Positions 17,492 to 25,451 of a stretch of 64,000 bases of DNA are shown here, one piece after another; within the stretch, counting starts at the first letter, position 1, and every line of letters begins with the position of its first letter. This stretch comes from JALZKA01 sp963753385 (GTDB lineage: Bacteria > Actinomycetota > Thermoleophilia > Solirubrobacterales > 70-9). The stretch is taken from NCBI GenBank assembly GCA_963753385.1, contig CAVWCC010000008.1, positions 310,001 to 374,000 of the forward strand. The letters run 5' to 3'. The position numbers and the translations under genes were made by a program. The notes under the pieces are model-generated. The model did not search any database. It was given only the letters and a program-made list of their open reading frames with translations, and had not been told where the DNA came from.

Positions 17492-17496
17492 CAGGC

Positions 17497-18324
17497 GTGC
17501 TCACGGACTACCACGTCCATCTCCGCCCCGACGACGTGGAGTCGACGCCGGCCGAGGAGTTCTTCACCCAGAGGAACGTCGAGCGGTACCGGGAGGCCGC
17601 TTCGGAGGCCGGGATCGCCGAGCTGGGCGTCGCCGAGCACGTCTACCGGTTCACTGCCGCCCTCGACGTCTGGGACCACCCGTTCTGGCGCCAGAACGCC
17701 CGAGACGACCTGGCTGCGTACTGCGAGTTCGTCCGCTCGAGCGATCTAAGGGTGGGAATCGAAATGGACTTCGTGCCCGGCCGGGAGGACCGGATCGCGA
17801 ACCTGCTCGACGAGCACGATTTCGACTACGTGGTCGGGTCCGTCCACTTTCTGCGGGAGGGCGCCGTGGATCATGACGCGTACGACGTGTGGGAGCGGGC
17901 GGGCGATCCGGACCGCGTCTGGCAGGCGTACTTCGAGACGGTTGCGGCAGCGGCCGGCTCCGGGCTGTTCGATGTGTTGGCGCACCCCGACCTCGTGAAG
18001 ATCTGGGGAGGCCAGCGGCCCGAGCCCTCGCGCGATCGCCGGTTCTTCTACGAGCCCGCGATCGAGGCGATCGCCGAGTCCGGCGTTGCCGTGGAGGTCT
18101 CGACGGCGGGGCTGCGCAAGCCGATCGCCGAGATCTACCCTGCACCCGTGTTCGCGGAGATGTGCCTGGACGCCGGCGCGGTCTTCGCGCTGTCCTCGGA
18201 CGCCCACGTTCCGGAGCACATCGGCTACGAGTACGAGCGCGCGGTCGAGGAGATGCGGGCCTGGGGAATCGGCGAGCTGGCGGTGTTCGAGCGCCGCGAG
18301 CGCAGGATGGCGGAGCTCGGATGA
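17497..18324 (+). CDS. PHP-domain histidinol-phosphatase-like hydrolase
   Basis: A 275-residue PHP (polymerase and histidinol phosphatase) domain protein. The metal ligands typical of the family appear in order: DYHVHLRPDD at residues 4-13, GVAEHVYRF, GIEMDFVPG, VGSVHFL, DVLAHPDLVKIWGG and SSDAHVPEHIG near the end. It most resembles type III histidinol phosphatases, which remove phosphate from L-histidinol phosphate in histidine synthesis, but other phosphoester substrates are possible and no his genes are nearby. The GTG start has a -10 box 6 nt upstream. ispF follows after repeat copy D. Confidence 0.88.
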   Translation: MLTDYHVHLRPDDVESTPAEEFFTQRNVERYREAASEAGIAELGVAEHVYRFTAALDVWDHPFWRQNARDDLAAYCEFVRSSDLRVGIEMDFVPGREDRIANLLDEHDFDYVVGSVHFLREGAVDHDAYDVWERAGDPDRVWQAYFETVAAAAGSGLFDVLAHPDLVKIWGGQRPEPSRDRRFFYEPAIEAIAESGVAVEVSTAGLRKPIAEIYPAPVFAEMCLDAGAVFALSSDAHVPEHIGYEYERAVEEMRAWGIGELAVFERRERRMAELG

Positions 18325-18334
18325 CGGGTATCTC

Positions 18335-18382
18335 ATGAGCGACGCAAGTCGCGAAAGCGGGTTTCGCCCCCCCGGTAGGGGC
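18335..18382 (+). repeat. two-hairpin dispersed element, copy D (before ispF)
   Basis: Hairpin 1 is GCGAC-GCAA-GTCGC (GNRA loop) and hairpin 2 is CCCC-GGTA-GGGG. Its mini-frame MSDASRESGFRPPGRG runs in frame and without a stop into ispF. The GGGG of hairpin 2 lies 4 nt before the ispF TTG 18386. Confidence 0.85.
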
Positions 18383-18385
18383 TTG

Positions 18386-18838
18386 TTGGTAGGTATTGGG
18401 TACGACAGCCACCGCCTCGGAGCCGGTCGGCGGCTCGTGCTGGGCGGGGTCGAGATCGAGCACGAGGCCGGGCTCGAGGGTCACTCCGACGCCGATGTCG
18501 TCGCGCACGCGATCATCGACGCGGTGCTCGGCGCCGCAGGCCTCGGCGACCTCGGCACCCACTTCCCGCCCGACGACGAGCGGTGGAAGGACGCGGACTC
18601 CCTCGACCTCCTGCGGACCGCGATGGCAATGGTCCACGGACGCGTCGTCAACGTCGACGCCACGGTTGTCTGCGAGGCGCCGAAGCTGGCGGCGCACCGG
18701 CCCGAGATGGAGCGGCTCCTGGGTGATGCGGTCGGTGCACCCGTGAGCGTGAAGGCCACGACCAACGAGGGCATGGGCTGGATCGGGCGGGGCGAGGGCA
18801 TCGCGTGTGTCGCGGTAGCCCTGGTCGATGCTGGGTAG
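18386..18838 (+). CDS. ispF: 2-C-methyl-D-erythritol 2,4-cyclodiphosphate synthase
   Basis: IspF cyclises CDP-methylerythritol 2-phosphate in the MEP pathway. The 150-residue protein has VGIGYDSHRLGAGRRLVLGG (zinc ligands Asp and His), GHSDADVVAHAIIDAVLGAAGLGDLGTHF, and KATTNEGMGWIGRGEGIACVA. The start is uncertain: TTG 18386 or 18383 follow the GGGG of repeat copy D, whereas ATG 18335 at the start of the repeat is in frame and would add MSDASRESGFRPPGRG. The gene is bracketed by direct copies D and E of the repeat. It is separate from ispD, unlike many actinobacteria where ispD and ispF adjoin. Confidence 0.95.
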   Translation: MVGIGYDSHRLGAGRRLVLGGVEIEHEAGLEGHSDADVVAHAIIDAVLGAAGLGDLGTHFPPDDERWKDADSLDLLRTAMAMVHGRVVNVDATVVCEAPKLAAHRPEMERLLGDAVGAPVSVKATTNEGMGWIGRGEGIACVAVALVDAG

Positions 18839-18850
18839 GGTTCGTGCCTG

Positions 18851-18897
18851 ATGAGCGACGTAAGGCGCGAAAGCGTGTTTGCCTCCCTGGTAAGGGC
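18851..18897 (+). repeat. two-hairpin dispersed element, copy E (before the acyl-CoA synthetase)
   Basis: Hairpin 1 is GCGAC-GTAA-GGCGC, with one A/G mismatch, and hairpin 2 is CCCT-GGTA-AGGG. The peptide MSDVRRESVFASLVRASWP stops at 18906-18908, overlapping the next gene's TTG at 18901. A TAGGGT box lies 9 nt before the element's ATG. Confidence 0.85.
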
Positions 18898-18900
18898 TAG

Positions 18901-20544
18901 TTGGCCGTGATTCGAGAGCGTCTTCCGCAGGTCAAGCTGGGCTCGTTGGGGATGCTCCCCGACATCCCGTTCAACGTGAGGGTCCTGGTCGAGGCGGGGA
19001 TCGTCAGGCCGACGAGGCCCGACAAGCTGATCCGCATCGCTCGCGAGCTCGCACGCTGGGGCGCCTCGCCGTCCGCGGGCATCGCCGCGGGGGCGATCCG
19101 CTACCCGGACGAGACGATGATCATCGACGAGCTTGGATCGCTCACGTTCCGCGAGGTCCACGGCCGTTCGAACCGGCTCGCCAGGGCGCTTGCCAAGCAG
19201 GGGATCGGCGAGGGCGACGCGGTGGCGCTGATGGCTCGCAATCACCGCGGCTTCGTCGATGCGGTGCTCGCGGTCTCGAAGCTGGGCGCGCACGCGCTGT
19301 TCATGAACACGATGTTCGCCGGTCCACAGCTCGTGAGCGTGGTCGAACGCGAGGGTGCCAGGGCCCTGATCTACGACGAGGAGTTCGCGGGGCTCCTAGC
19401 GGGCGTCGACACCGAGCTCAAGCGCTTCGTCGCCTGGAACCAGGAGTCAACGAGTGACGACGAGGGCCTGGAGTCCCTGATCGCAGGCGAGCCGGACGAC
19501 TCGGACCTCAAGCCCGCCGAGACGTCGAGCAAGTTCATCGTGCTCACCTCCGGCACGACCGGTACTCCGAAGGGCGCCCAGCGGAGCCAGCCCGACACGC
19601 TGGGACCGATCGCGGCACTGCTCTCGGTCATCCCGCTGCGCGCCCGCGAGACGACGATGATCGCCGCGCCGCTCTTCCACTCTTGGGGATTCGCCCACTT
19701 CTCGATCGGGTTGTCGCTCAGCTCGACCTACGTCCTGCGCCGCAGGTTCGACCCGGAGGGCACGCTGAAGGCCGTCGCCGACCATCGGGCGACCGCGCTG
19801 ATCGTGGTCCCCGTGATGCTCCAGCGGATCCTGGAGCTCCCCGGCGAGACGATCGCCAAATACGACCTTTCGTCCCTGAAGGCGACCTGCGCCTCCGGCT
19901 CCGCACTGCCCGGCCCCCTCGCGACGCAGTGGATGGACAGGATCGGCGAGAACCTCTACAACCTCTACGGCTCGACCGAGGTCGCCTGGGCGACGATCGC
20001 GACACCCGCCGATCTGCGCGCCGTTCCCGGCACTGCGGGGCGGATCCCGCACGGAACGCTCCTGCGGATCGTCGACGAGCACGGGAACGACGTCCCGGAA
20101 GGCGAGACCGGGCGGATCTTCGTCGGCAACGAGATGAAGTTCGAGGGTTACACGGGCGGGGGGAACAAGGAGATCCTCGACGGACTGCTCTCCTCCGGTG
20201 ACGTCGGGCACCTCGACTCTAAGGGCCGCCTGTTCATCGATGGGCGCGACGACGAGATGATCGTCTCCGGTGGCGAGAACGTCTTCCCGCGCGAGGTGGA
20301 GGATCTGCTCGCCGGCCACGACGCGGTCCAGGAGGTGGCGGTGATCGGCGTAGAGGACGAGGAGTACGGTCAGCGCCTGAAGGCGTTCATCGTGCTTTCC
20401 GACGACGCGTCGCTCGACGAGGACGAGGCCAAGGCATACGTGAAGTCGAACCTGGCCGGCTACAAGACCCCGCGCGAGGTCGAGTTCATCGACGAGCTGC
20501 CGCGCAACGCGACCGGCAAGGTCCTCAAGCGCGAGCTGGCCTAG
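18901..20544 (+). CDS. AMP-dependent acyl-CoA synthetase
   Basis: A 547-residue ANL-superfamily enzyme that activates a carboxylic acid, probably a long-chain fatty acid, to its acyl-CoA through an acyl-adenylate. Motifs: the P-loop-like LTSGTTGTPKGAQRS near residue 220, LFHSWGF, LYGSTEVAWATIATP (A5), SSGDVGHLDSKGRLFIDGRDDEMI (A7-A8) and the catalytic Lys in NATGKVLKREL (A10) at the C-terminus. Chain length cannot be read from sequence. TTG 18901 follows repeat copy E by 3 nt. Its 3' end overlaps the convergent SRPBCC gene by 20 nt; an acyltransferase follows, so a lipid role fits. Confidence 0.92.
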   Translation: MAVIRERLPQVKLGSLGMLPDIPFNVRVLVEAGIVRPTRPDKLIRIARELARWGASPSAGIAAGAIRYPDETMIIDELGSLTFREVHGRSNRLARALAKQGIGEGDAVALMARNHRGFVDAVLAVSKLGAHALFMNTMFAGPQLVSVVEREGARALIYDEEFAGLLAGVDTELKRFVAWNQESTSDDEGLESLIAGEPDDSDLKPAETSSKFIVLTSGTTGTPKGAQRSQPDTLGPIAALLSVIPLRARETTMIAAPLFHSWGFAHFSIGLSLSSTYVLRRRFDPEGTLKAVADHRATALIVVPVMLQRILELPGETIAKYDLSSLKATCASGSALPGPLATQWMDRIGENLYNLYGSTEVAWATIATPADLRAVPGTAGRIPHGTLLRIVDEHGNDVPEGETGRIFVGNEMKFEGYTGGGNKEILDGLLSSGDVGHLDSKGRLFIDGRDDEMIVSGGENVFPREVEDLLAGHDAVQEVAVIGVEDEEYGQRLKAFIVLSDDASLDEDEAKAYVKSNLAGYKTPREVEFIDELPRNATGKVLKRELA

Positions 20545-20992
20545 CCGCCGCCGGCTGAGCTTCGACCACGCGTTTGAGTTGCTCCATGGACGTGCCGAGG
20601 TGGCGCCTGATCGTGCGCGCCGAGACGTGCTCTGAGATCCAGCCGGCCAATCCGGCACCGGCGACGCCGTACTGGTAGCGCATCTCCACGCGCGTGGAGC
20701 GCGGGCCGGCAGGGCGCAGCCGCAACCGACCACGCTGGTCCACTCCGGTGACCGAGCTCCAAGCGAGGTCGTTTGGCTCGTCCCATTCGACGACCTCGAT
20801 CAGCCCGCCCACCTCGGCCGAGCCGACGCGGATCAGCATCCGGCGCCGCGCGCCCAGGCCCGAGCGCTGTTCGCCCTCCGCGTCCCAGCGGGTGATTCCC
20901 GAGAAGAAGTCCATGTAGTTGTCGAGGTCGGCGAGGTAGTCCCACACCACCTGCTGTGGGGCCGAGATCACGACGGACTCGTTGAGGCGCAT
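20525..20992 (-). CDS. SRPBCC (START/polyketide cyclase-like) family protein
   Basis: A 155-residue lipid-binding-type helix-grip protein. The start NESVVISAPQQVVWDYLADLDNY is typical of the polyketide cyclase/dehydrase and coenzyme Q-binding families, followed by beta strands and a C-terminal helix (ISEHVSARTIRRHLGTSMEQ). Its ligand is unknown. Its ATG overlaps the stop codon of the upstream acyltransferase gene as TGATG, so the two are translationally coupled and probably act on related lipid substrates. The C-terminal codons overlap the end of the acyl-CoA synthetase gene on the other strand. Confidence 0.88.
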   Translation of the reverse strand: MRLNESVVISAPQQVVWDYLADLDNYMDFFSGITRWDAEGEQRSGLGARRRMLIRVGSAEVGGLIEVVEWDEPNDLAWSSVTGVDQRGRLRLRPAGPRSTRVEMRYQYGVAGAGLAGWISEHVSARTIRRHLGTSMEQLKRVVEAQPAAARPARA

Positions 20993-21993
20993 CAGCCGAT
21001 CACTGGGAAGCGGCGTTCGGCGGCGAGCGCGTCGAGGGCGTCCTGCATCAGTCCGGTGACGTGCTCGTAGACCTGGTCCGGGTCGGGGTCCGGACCGAAC
21101 CGCTCCCGGAGGTCGATCGGCGGCAGGACCTCGCTCGTCATCTTCGCGGGGAGCGGGATGCGGGGCAGGAAGTCGCCGATCGAAAGGCCCCAGGGTGGTG
21201 CGATCAGGATCGGCAGCACCTTGAGGCGGAGCGTCGTGTCGAGGCGCAGCAGCTTCGCGAGCCACGCGCCGCGATCGAGCCAGAGCGCCGTCTCCTGGCC
21301 GCCGATCGTGACCACCGGGACGATCGGAGCCTCGTGCTCGAGCGCGAGGCGCACGAAGCCCTTGCGGCCTCCGAAGTCGATCCTCGCGCTCTGCCAGCTC
21401 GGGCGGTGGACCTCCCAATCGCCGCCGGGGAAGACCAGGACGGCGGCGTCGGCCTCGAGCGCTTTGCGGGCGTTCTCGTGCGACGCGGCGACGGTGCCGA
21501 ACCTGCGCAGGAACGGCCCCAGCGGGGAGGCCAGCACGAGGTTGTGCGCGAGCTGGTGGTAGCGCCGCTCGACTCCGAAGTAGGTCGAGAACGCGAGGGT
21601 GAAGATGATCGTCTCCGGCGAGAGGTTGCCGCCGGTGTGGTTGCCGACCAGCAGAACCCGGCCCTGCTCCGGGATGTTGCCGAGGTTCCGGACCTCGGCC
21701 CGGTACCACAGGCTTGCGATCAGCCAGCTGAGCGAAAGGTTCTCGCGGATGTAGTCGGGATCGCGGTCGTCGAGGTCGGCGCTCAGGCGGCGCTGGAGCG
21801 ACCTGCCCAACCGGCCCACGAGCGCGCCGGCGACGTCCTGCCCCGCGCGGACCGCCCGGCCGGTCGCCTGGCCGACCCGCTCCGCGAGATCGTCGAGGGG
21901 GATGCGGTCGGCGATCGGAGGCGCCGCGCCGTTCGAGCCGGCGCCGTCGCCGTTCGTGCTGACCTGCGGGCTCACCTTGCCGCCGTCGGTCAT
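20992..21993 (-). CDS. PlsC-like acyltransferase
   Basis: A 333-residue 1-acyl-glycerol-3-phosphate acyltransferase-like enzyme. A 70-residue variable N-terminus precedes the domain, with the acceptor/catalytic motif as VGNHTGGNLSPE (NHxxxN rather than the usual NHxxxxD), then VFPGGDWEVHRP, equivalent to the FPEGTR block, and APIVPVVTIGGQE. The altered motifs place it nearer the diacylglycerol O-acyltransferase-like DUF-type PlsC proteins of actinobacteria than true PlsC; substrate is open. It is coupled to the SRPBCC gene and divergent from cysS. Confidence 0.85.
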   Translation of the reverse strand: MTDGGKVSPQVSTNGDGAGSNGAAPPIADRIPLDDLAERVGQATGRAVRAGQDVAGALVGRLGRSLQRRLSADLDDRDPDYIRENLSLSWLIASLWYRAEVRNLGNIPEQGRVLLVGNHTGGNLSPETIIFTLAFSTYFGVERRYHQLAHNLVLASPLGPFLRRFGTVAASHENARKALEADAAVLVFPGGDWEVHRPSWQSARIDFGGRKGFVRLALEHEAPIVPVVTIGGQETALWLDRGAWLAKLLRLDTTLRLKVLPILIAPPWGLSIGDFLPRIPLPAKMTSEVLPPIDLRERFGPDPDPDQVYEHVTGLMQDALDALAAERRFPVIG

Positions 21994-21999
21994 GCGGCG

Positions 22000-22005
22000 A
22001 TTCTA
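22000..22005 (-). promoter_or_regulatory. -10 box TAGAAT, leaderless start of the acyltransferase
   Basis: TAGAAT on the minus strand ends 6 nt before the ATG at 21993, identical in layout to the GST-like gene. Confidence 0.55.
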
Positions 22006-22053
22006 TGGGCGGCGGGCCGTCGTCGGCCCCGGGGGACCCGCACCTCACGCATC

Positions 22054-22059
22054 TAGGAT
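22054..22059 (+). promoter_or_regulatory. -10 box TAGGAT, leaderless cysS start
   Basis: TAGGAT ends 7 nt before ATG 22067. Confidence 0.5.
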
Positions 22060-22066
22060 GCGCGGC

Positions 22067-23416
22067 ATGCGAGAGGTGCGGATTCGCGACACGCTCAGCG
22101 GCGACGTCCGCCCGCTCGAGCCGCGCCAGGAGGGCAGGGCTGGGATCTACGCCTGCGGGCCCACGGTCTATTCGCGGATCCACGTCGGCAACGCTCGCCC
22201 GTACGTGGTCTTCACGCTTCTGCGGCGCCTGCTCGCCCACCTGGGCTACGACGCGACGCTCGTCATCAACGTCACGGATATCAACGACAAGATCTACGAC
22301 GCGGCGCGAGAGGCCGGGGAGCCGTCGGACCGCTTCGCCGCGGAGATGACCCGGCGCTACATCGAGGACACCGATCTCCTCGGTCTGGGACGGCCCGACG
22401 CCGAGCCGCTCGCGACGGAGACGGTGCCCGAGATCGTGGCGTTGATCGAGGCCCTGATCGAGCGTGGTCACGCCTACGAGTCGGGTGGCGACGTCTACTT
22501 CCGCGTGCGGAGCTTTGCGGGCTACGGCAAGCTTTCGAACCGCGACCCGGACGAGATGGACCAGGGCGAGGAGGCGGGTACGCAGAGCCTCAAGGAGGAC
22601 GTGCTCGACTTCGCGCTCTGGAAGGCGACGAAGGAGGGCGAGGACACGAGCTGGGACTCGCCCTGGGGGGCCGGCCGGCCGGGCTGGCACATCGAGTGCT
22701 CGGCGATGGCCGAGAAGCTGCTCGGCCCGGACTTCGAGATCCACGGCGGCGGGTCGGACCTGATCTTCCCGCACCACGAGAACGAGGTCGCACAATCCGA
22801 GGCGGCGCGCGGGCTCCCGCTCGCGCGGATCTGGATGCACAACGGGATGATCCGGATCGCTGAAGAGAAGATGTCGAAGTCGGTCGGCAATATCTTCCAG
22901 CTCTCGGAGGCGATCGAACGCTACGGTCCCCAGGCGATCGTCGCCTACCTGATCTCGGGGCACTACCGGCAGCCGCTCGAGTTCTCGGAGGCGGCGCTGG
23001 ACGAGTCGCAGGCGCGGCTCGAGCGGATCAGGAACTTCCTGCGGGCCGAGGCGGTCCCCGGTGACGACGAGTTCGTGAGCGCGCGTCGTGAGTCGTTTCT
23101 CGATGCGCTGTCCGACGATTTCAACACCCCGCGGGCACTGGCCGCGCTGTTCGAGCTGATCGCCGAGGCCAACCGGCGCCCGCTCCCGGGCGCTCGGGAC
23201 GCCGTGGTCGAGATGCTGCCGCTGTTGGGCCTCGAGGCGCTCGGGGCGGAGGAGGAGAGCGGCGACGAGGAGGCGGAGCGGCTGCTCGCCGAGCGCGAGG
23301 AGGCCCGGGCCGAACGCGACTTCGAGCGCGCCGATCGGCTGCGCGACGAGCTCGCCGAGCGTGGCTGGGAGGTACGCGACGGCCCCGACGGCGCGCGCCT
23401 GGTGCGCAGGCAGTGA
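22067..23416 (+). CDS. cysS: cysteinyl-tRNA synthetase
   Basis: CysS charges tRNA-Cys. The 449-residue class I synthetase has the HIGH-like block YACGPTVYSRIHVGNARPYV with zinc-ligand Cys, the GWHIECSAMA zinc/adenylate region, IHGGGSDLIFPHHENEVAQSE, the KMSKS loop (EEKMSKSVGN) and the C-terminal DALR/anticodon region (DDFNTPRALAALFELI). ATG 22067 is chosen on the TAGGAT box and the start of homology; ATG 22058 is within the -10 box. Its TGA overlaps the rlmB GTG start as GTGA, the common cysS-rlmB pair. Confidence 0.96.
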   Translation: MREVRIRDTLSGDVRPLEPRQEGRAGIYACGPTVYSRIHVGNARPYVVFTLLRRLLAHLGYDATLVINVTDINDKIYDAAREAGEPSDRFAAEMTRRYIEDTDLLGLGRPDAEPLATETVPEIVALIEALIERGHAYESGGDVYFRVRSFAGYGKLSNRDPDEMDQGEEAGTQSLKEDVLDFALWKATKEGEDTSWDSPWGAGRPGWHIECSAMAEKLLGPDFEIHGGGSDLIFPHHENEVAQSEAARGLPLARIWMHNGMIRIAEEKMSKSVGNIFQLSEAIERYGPQAIVAYLISGHYRQPLEFSEAALDESQARLERIRNFLRAEAVPGDDEFVSARRESFLDALSDDFNTPRALAALFELIAEANRRPLPGARDAVVEMLPLLGLEALGAEEESGDEEAERLLAEREEARAERDFERADRLRDELAERGWEVRDGPDGARLVRRQ

Positions 23417-24084
23417 CCGATCCCGAGGCCGAGGTCATCTACGGCCGGCGGCCGGTGGCCGAGGCGAAGCGCGGCCGCCGGCAGGTGCGTCGCGTCTGGA
23501 CCGCCGACGAAATGAGCCATGCCGAGCTGACCCAGCTCGCGGGGTCGCCCGATCACCAGGGCGTGGTCGCCGAGGTCGACCCGTTCCCGTACTCGGATCC
23601 GGCGGCGCTGCTCGCAGGAGGCGATGCGCTAGTCGTGGCCCTCGACCAGGTGCAGGACCCCCACAACCTCGGCGCCGTGTGCCGTTCGGCCGAGGCCGCG
23701 GGGGCCAGCGGGGTCGTGATCCCCGACCGCCGCGCCGCGGCCGTCACCGGAGCCGTGTGCAAGGCGTCCGCCGGCGCGGTCGAACACCTTCCGATCGGCC
23801 GGGTGCGCAACCTCGCCGACTGGCTCGTTGCCGCAAAGGCGGCCGACGGCCTGTGGGTCTACGGCGCCGAGGTCGGCGCCGCGAGCCCCTACACCCAGGC
23901 CGATCTGACCGGGCCGCTGATCCTGGTCCTCGGAAGCGAGGGGAAGGGGATCCGGCCGCGCGTCGCGGCGGCATGCGACGCGCTCGTCTCGATCCCTGTG
24001 CGGGGGAGGACGGCTTCGCTCAACGTCTCTTCCGCAGCGGCGGTGGTCCTGTTCGAAGCCGTCAGGCAGCGCGGGCGACTCTGA
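23413..24084 (+). CDS. rlmB: 23S rRNA (guanosine-2'-O-)-methyltransferase RlmB/TrmH family
   Basis: A 223-residue SpoU/TrmH-family 2'-O-methyltransferase with the trefoil-knot SAM-binding motifs: ALDQVQDPHNLGAVCRSAEA (motif 1), LVLGSEGKGIRP (motif 2) and VSIPVRGRTASLNVSSAAAV (motif 3). The short N-terminal part resembles the substrate-binding domain of RlmB (VIYGRRPVAEAKRGRR), which supports rRNA rather than tRNA as target, but this is by analogy. It starts at GTG 23413, overlapping the cysS stop as GTGA, so the two genes are coupled. Confidence 0.92.
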   Translation: MTDPEAEVIYGRRPVAEAKRGRRQVRRVWTADEMSHAELTQLAGSPDHQGVVAEVDPFPYSDPAALLAGGDALVVALDQVQDPHNLGAVCRSAEAAGASGVVIPDRRAAAVTGAVCKASAGAVEHLPIGRVRNLADWLVAAKAADGLWVYGAEVGAASPYTQADLTGPLILVLGSEGKGIRPRVAAACDALVSIPVRGRTASLNVSSAAAVVLFEAVRQRGRL

Positions 24085-24155
24085 AACGGCTCTCCTAGAC
24101 CCCCGGCCGGACGGAAGCGCGAAATTGCAACGAGGCTTGCATCGGAGCGAGCGGG

Positions 24156-24185
24156 TTGACAGAACTATGCCCGGCCGCCTACACT
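24156..24185 (+). promoter_or_regulatory. sigma-A promoter of the SigH-like gene
   Basis: A perfect TTGACA (24156-24161) and TACACT (24180-24185) are separated by 18 nt. The predicted leader is about 110 nt and includes a CGAGC-TTCA-GCTCG hairpin (24213-24226). This is the clearest -35/-10 pair in the window. Confidence 0.7.
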
Positions 24186-24300
24186 GCGCTCGCATAAGGG
24201 TGAACTAAAGGTCGAGCTTCAGCTCGCCGATAGAGATCACACAGAGGAGAGGGCGCCCAGGGGAGGCAGCGGCGCCACCCGATTCCAACGGAAGGATCGC

Positions 24301-24993
24301 GTGGCCACGTCTACCCAGCAGTTCCCGGCAATCGCGCCCGCCTCGGCGGCCGCAGCAGTACCTCGATCTGAGGCTCGACCCGAGCTTGATGATCATTACC
24401 TCGTCGCCCTCGCGAAGCGCGGCAGCGCGGACGCCTACGACCGCATCGTGCGGCGGTATCGCGGCTTCGTGCGGCTCAAGTCGTCGTCCTACTTCCTGCT
24501 CGGGGGCGACTCCGAGGACCTGATCCAGGAGGGCATGGTCGGCCTCTACAAGGCGATCCGCGACTATCGCACGGACCGCGAGTCGAGCTTCCGCAACTTC
24601 GCCGAGCTCTGCATCACGCGGCAGATCATCACGGCGGTCAAGACCGCGAGCCGCAACAAGCACGCGCCGCTCAACCAGTACGTGTCGTTCGCGCAGACAC
24701 CGGCGGCGGGCGGCGACTCCGAGACGACGCTCGAGGAGATCCTCCCGGGGCCGATCTCGGACGACCCCGCCGACCGCGTGATCGCGACCGAGGAGCTCCG
24801 CAGCCTTGTCGCGTGCCTCGGGGACGTCCTCTCCGAGCTCGAGAGCCGGGTCCTCTCCCTCTACCTCGACGGCTACAGCTACGAGGTCGTCGCCGAGCGC
24901 CTCGAGTGCGACACCAAGACCGTCGACAACGCCCTCCAGCGCGTCAAGCGCAAGGTGGCCGCGCACCTGTCGGAGCGCGAGGTGCTGCTCTAG
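24301..24993 (+). CDS. RNA polymerase sigma factor, SigH (sigma-30) family
   Basis: A 230-residue sigma-70-family protein closest in layout to Bacillus SigH/Spo0H: a variable 30-residue N-terminus, region 2 with DSEDLIQEGMVGLYKAIRDY and the -10 recognition part FRNFAELCITRQIITAVKTA, and region 4 with YSYEVVAERLECDTKTVDNA near the C-terminus. In Firmicutes this sigma drives stationary phase and competence or sporulation genes; its targets here are unknown. The GTG start lies about 6 nt after GGAAGGA. A strong sigma-A promoter and long leader precede it. A STAS-like gene follows. Confidence 0.9.
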   Translation: MATSTQQFPAIAPASAAAAVPRSEARPELDDHYLVALAKRGSADAYDRIVRRYRGFVRLKSSSYFLLGGDSEDLIQEGMVGLYKAIRDYRTDRESSFRNFAELCITRQIITAVKTASRNKHAPLNQYVSFAQTPAAGGDSETTLEEILPGPISDDPADRVIATEELRSLVACLGDVLSELESRVLSLYLDGYSYEVVAERLECDTKTVDNALQRVKRKVAAHLSEREVLL

Positions 24994-24996
24994 GAT
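24991..24996 (+). promoter_or_regulatory. -10 box TAGGAT, leaderless start of the STAS-like gene
   Basis: TAGGAT ends 7 nt before GTG 25004; its TAG is also the stop codon of the sigma factor gene. Confidence 0.45.
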
Positions 24997-25003
24997 CGCC
25001 AGC

Positions 25004-25372
25004 GTGATCGAGCGGATCGACGAAATGCCCGCCGGAACCATCGGCCTGCGGGCCTCGGGCAAGCTCACGCGCGATGACTACCGGCAGGTCCTCGAACCCG
25101 CCCTACGCGAGGGCATCGAGACGGGTGAGCTGCGCCTCCTATTCGCCCTGACCGATTTTCATGGCCTTGAAGCCGCCGCGGTCCCCGAGGACGTGAAGAC
25201 CGGCCTCTCCGCGTGGTTCGGACACCACTCGTCCTGGAAGCGGTTTGCCCTCGCCACCGACGTGGAGTGGGTCGCCAAGGCAATGCACATGTTCGCGTGG
25301 ATGACGCCCGGCGACGTGATGATCTGCGACCTCGATCAGCTCGAAGACGCAAAGGCCTGGGTGGCCGGCTGA
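25004..25372 (+). CDS. SpoIIAA-like/STAS-family protein
   Basis: A 122-residue protein matching the SpoIIAA-like (DUF3478) STAS group: a first strand MPAGTIGLRASGKLTRDDY, a central LLFALTDFHGLEAAAV, then WKRFALATDVEWVAKAMHMF and the C-terminal LEDAKAWV helix. This group is related to anti-sigma antagonists but lacks the clear phosphorylatable Ser loop, and some members are linked to membranes or lipids. The position right after a SigH-like factor is suggestive of a regulatory role only. GTG 25004 is preferred over in-frame readings that start within the sigma gene. Confidence 0.85.
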   Translation: MIERIDEMPAGTIGLRASGKLTRDDYRQVLEPALREGIETGELRLLFALTDFHGLEAAAVPEDVKTGLSAWFGHHSSWKRFALATDVEWVAKAMHMFAWMTPGDVMICDLDQLEDAKAWVAG

Positions 25373-25436
25373 GCGCGACGGTCCCGGTTGCGAAATCAAT
25401 CGCTATCCGGCTGAATCAGCAACCACACTCGCGGCC

Positions 25437-25442
25437 TATCCT
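25437..25442 (+). promoter_or_regulatory. -10 box TATCCT upstream of tRNA-Thr
   Basis: TATCCT lies 9 nt before the mature tRNA 5' end. A matching -35 box is not evident. Confidence 0.4.
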
Positions 25443-25451
25443 CAGCGGCAC

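Noticed and set aside
20993..22963. Long minus-strand extension upstream of the SRPBCC gene, opposite cysS
   Set aside because: The protein-like pattern starts only at ATG 20992, and the preceding acyltransferase and cysS occupy the region in other frames.
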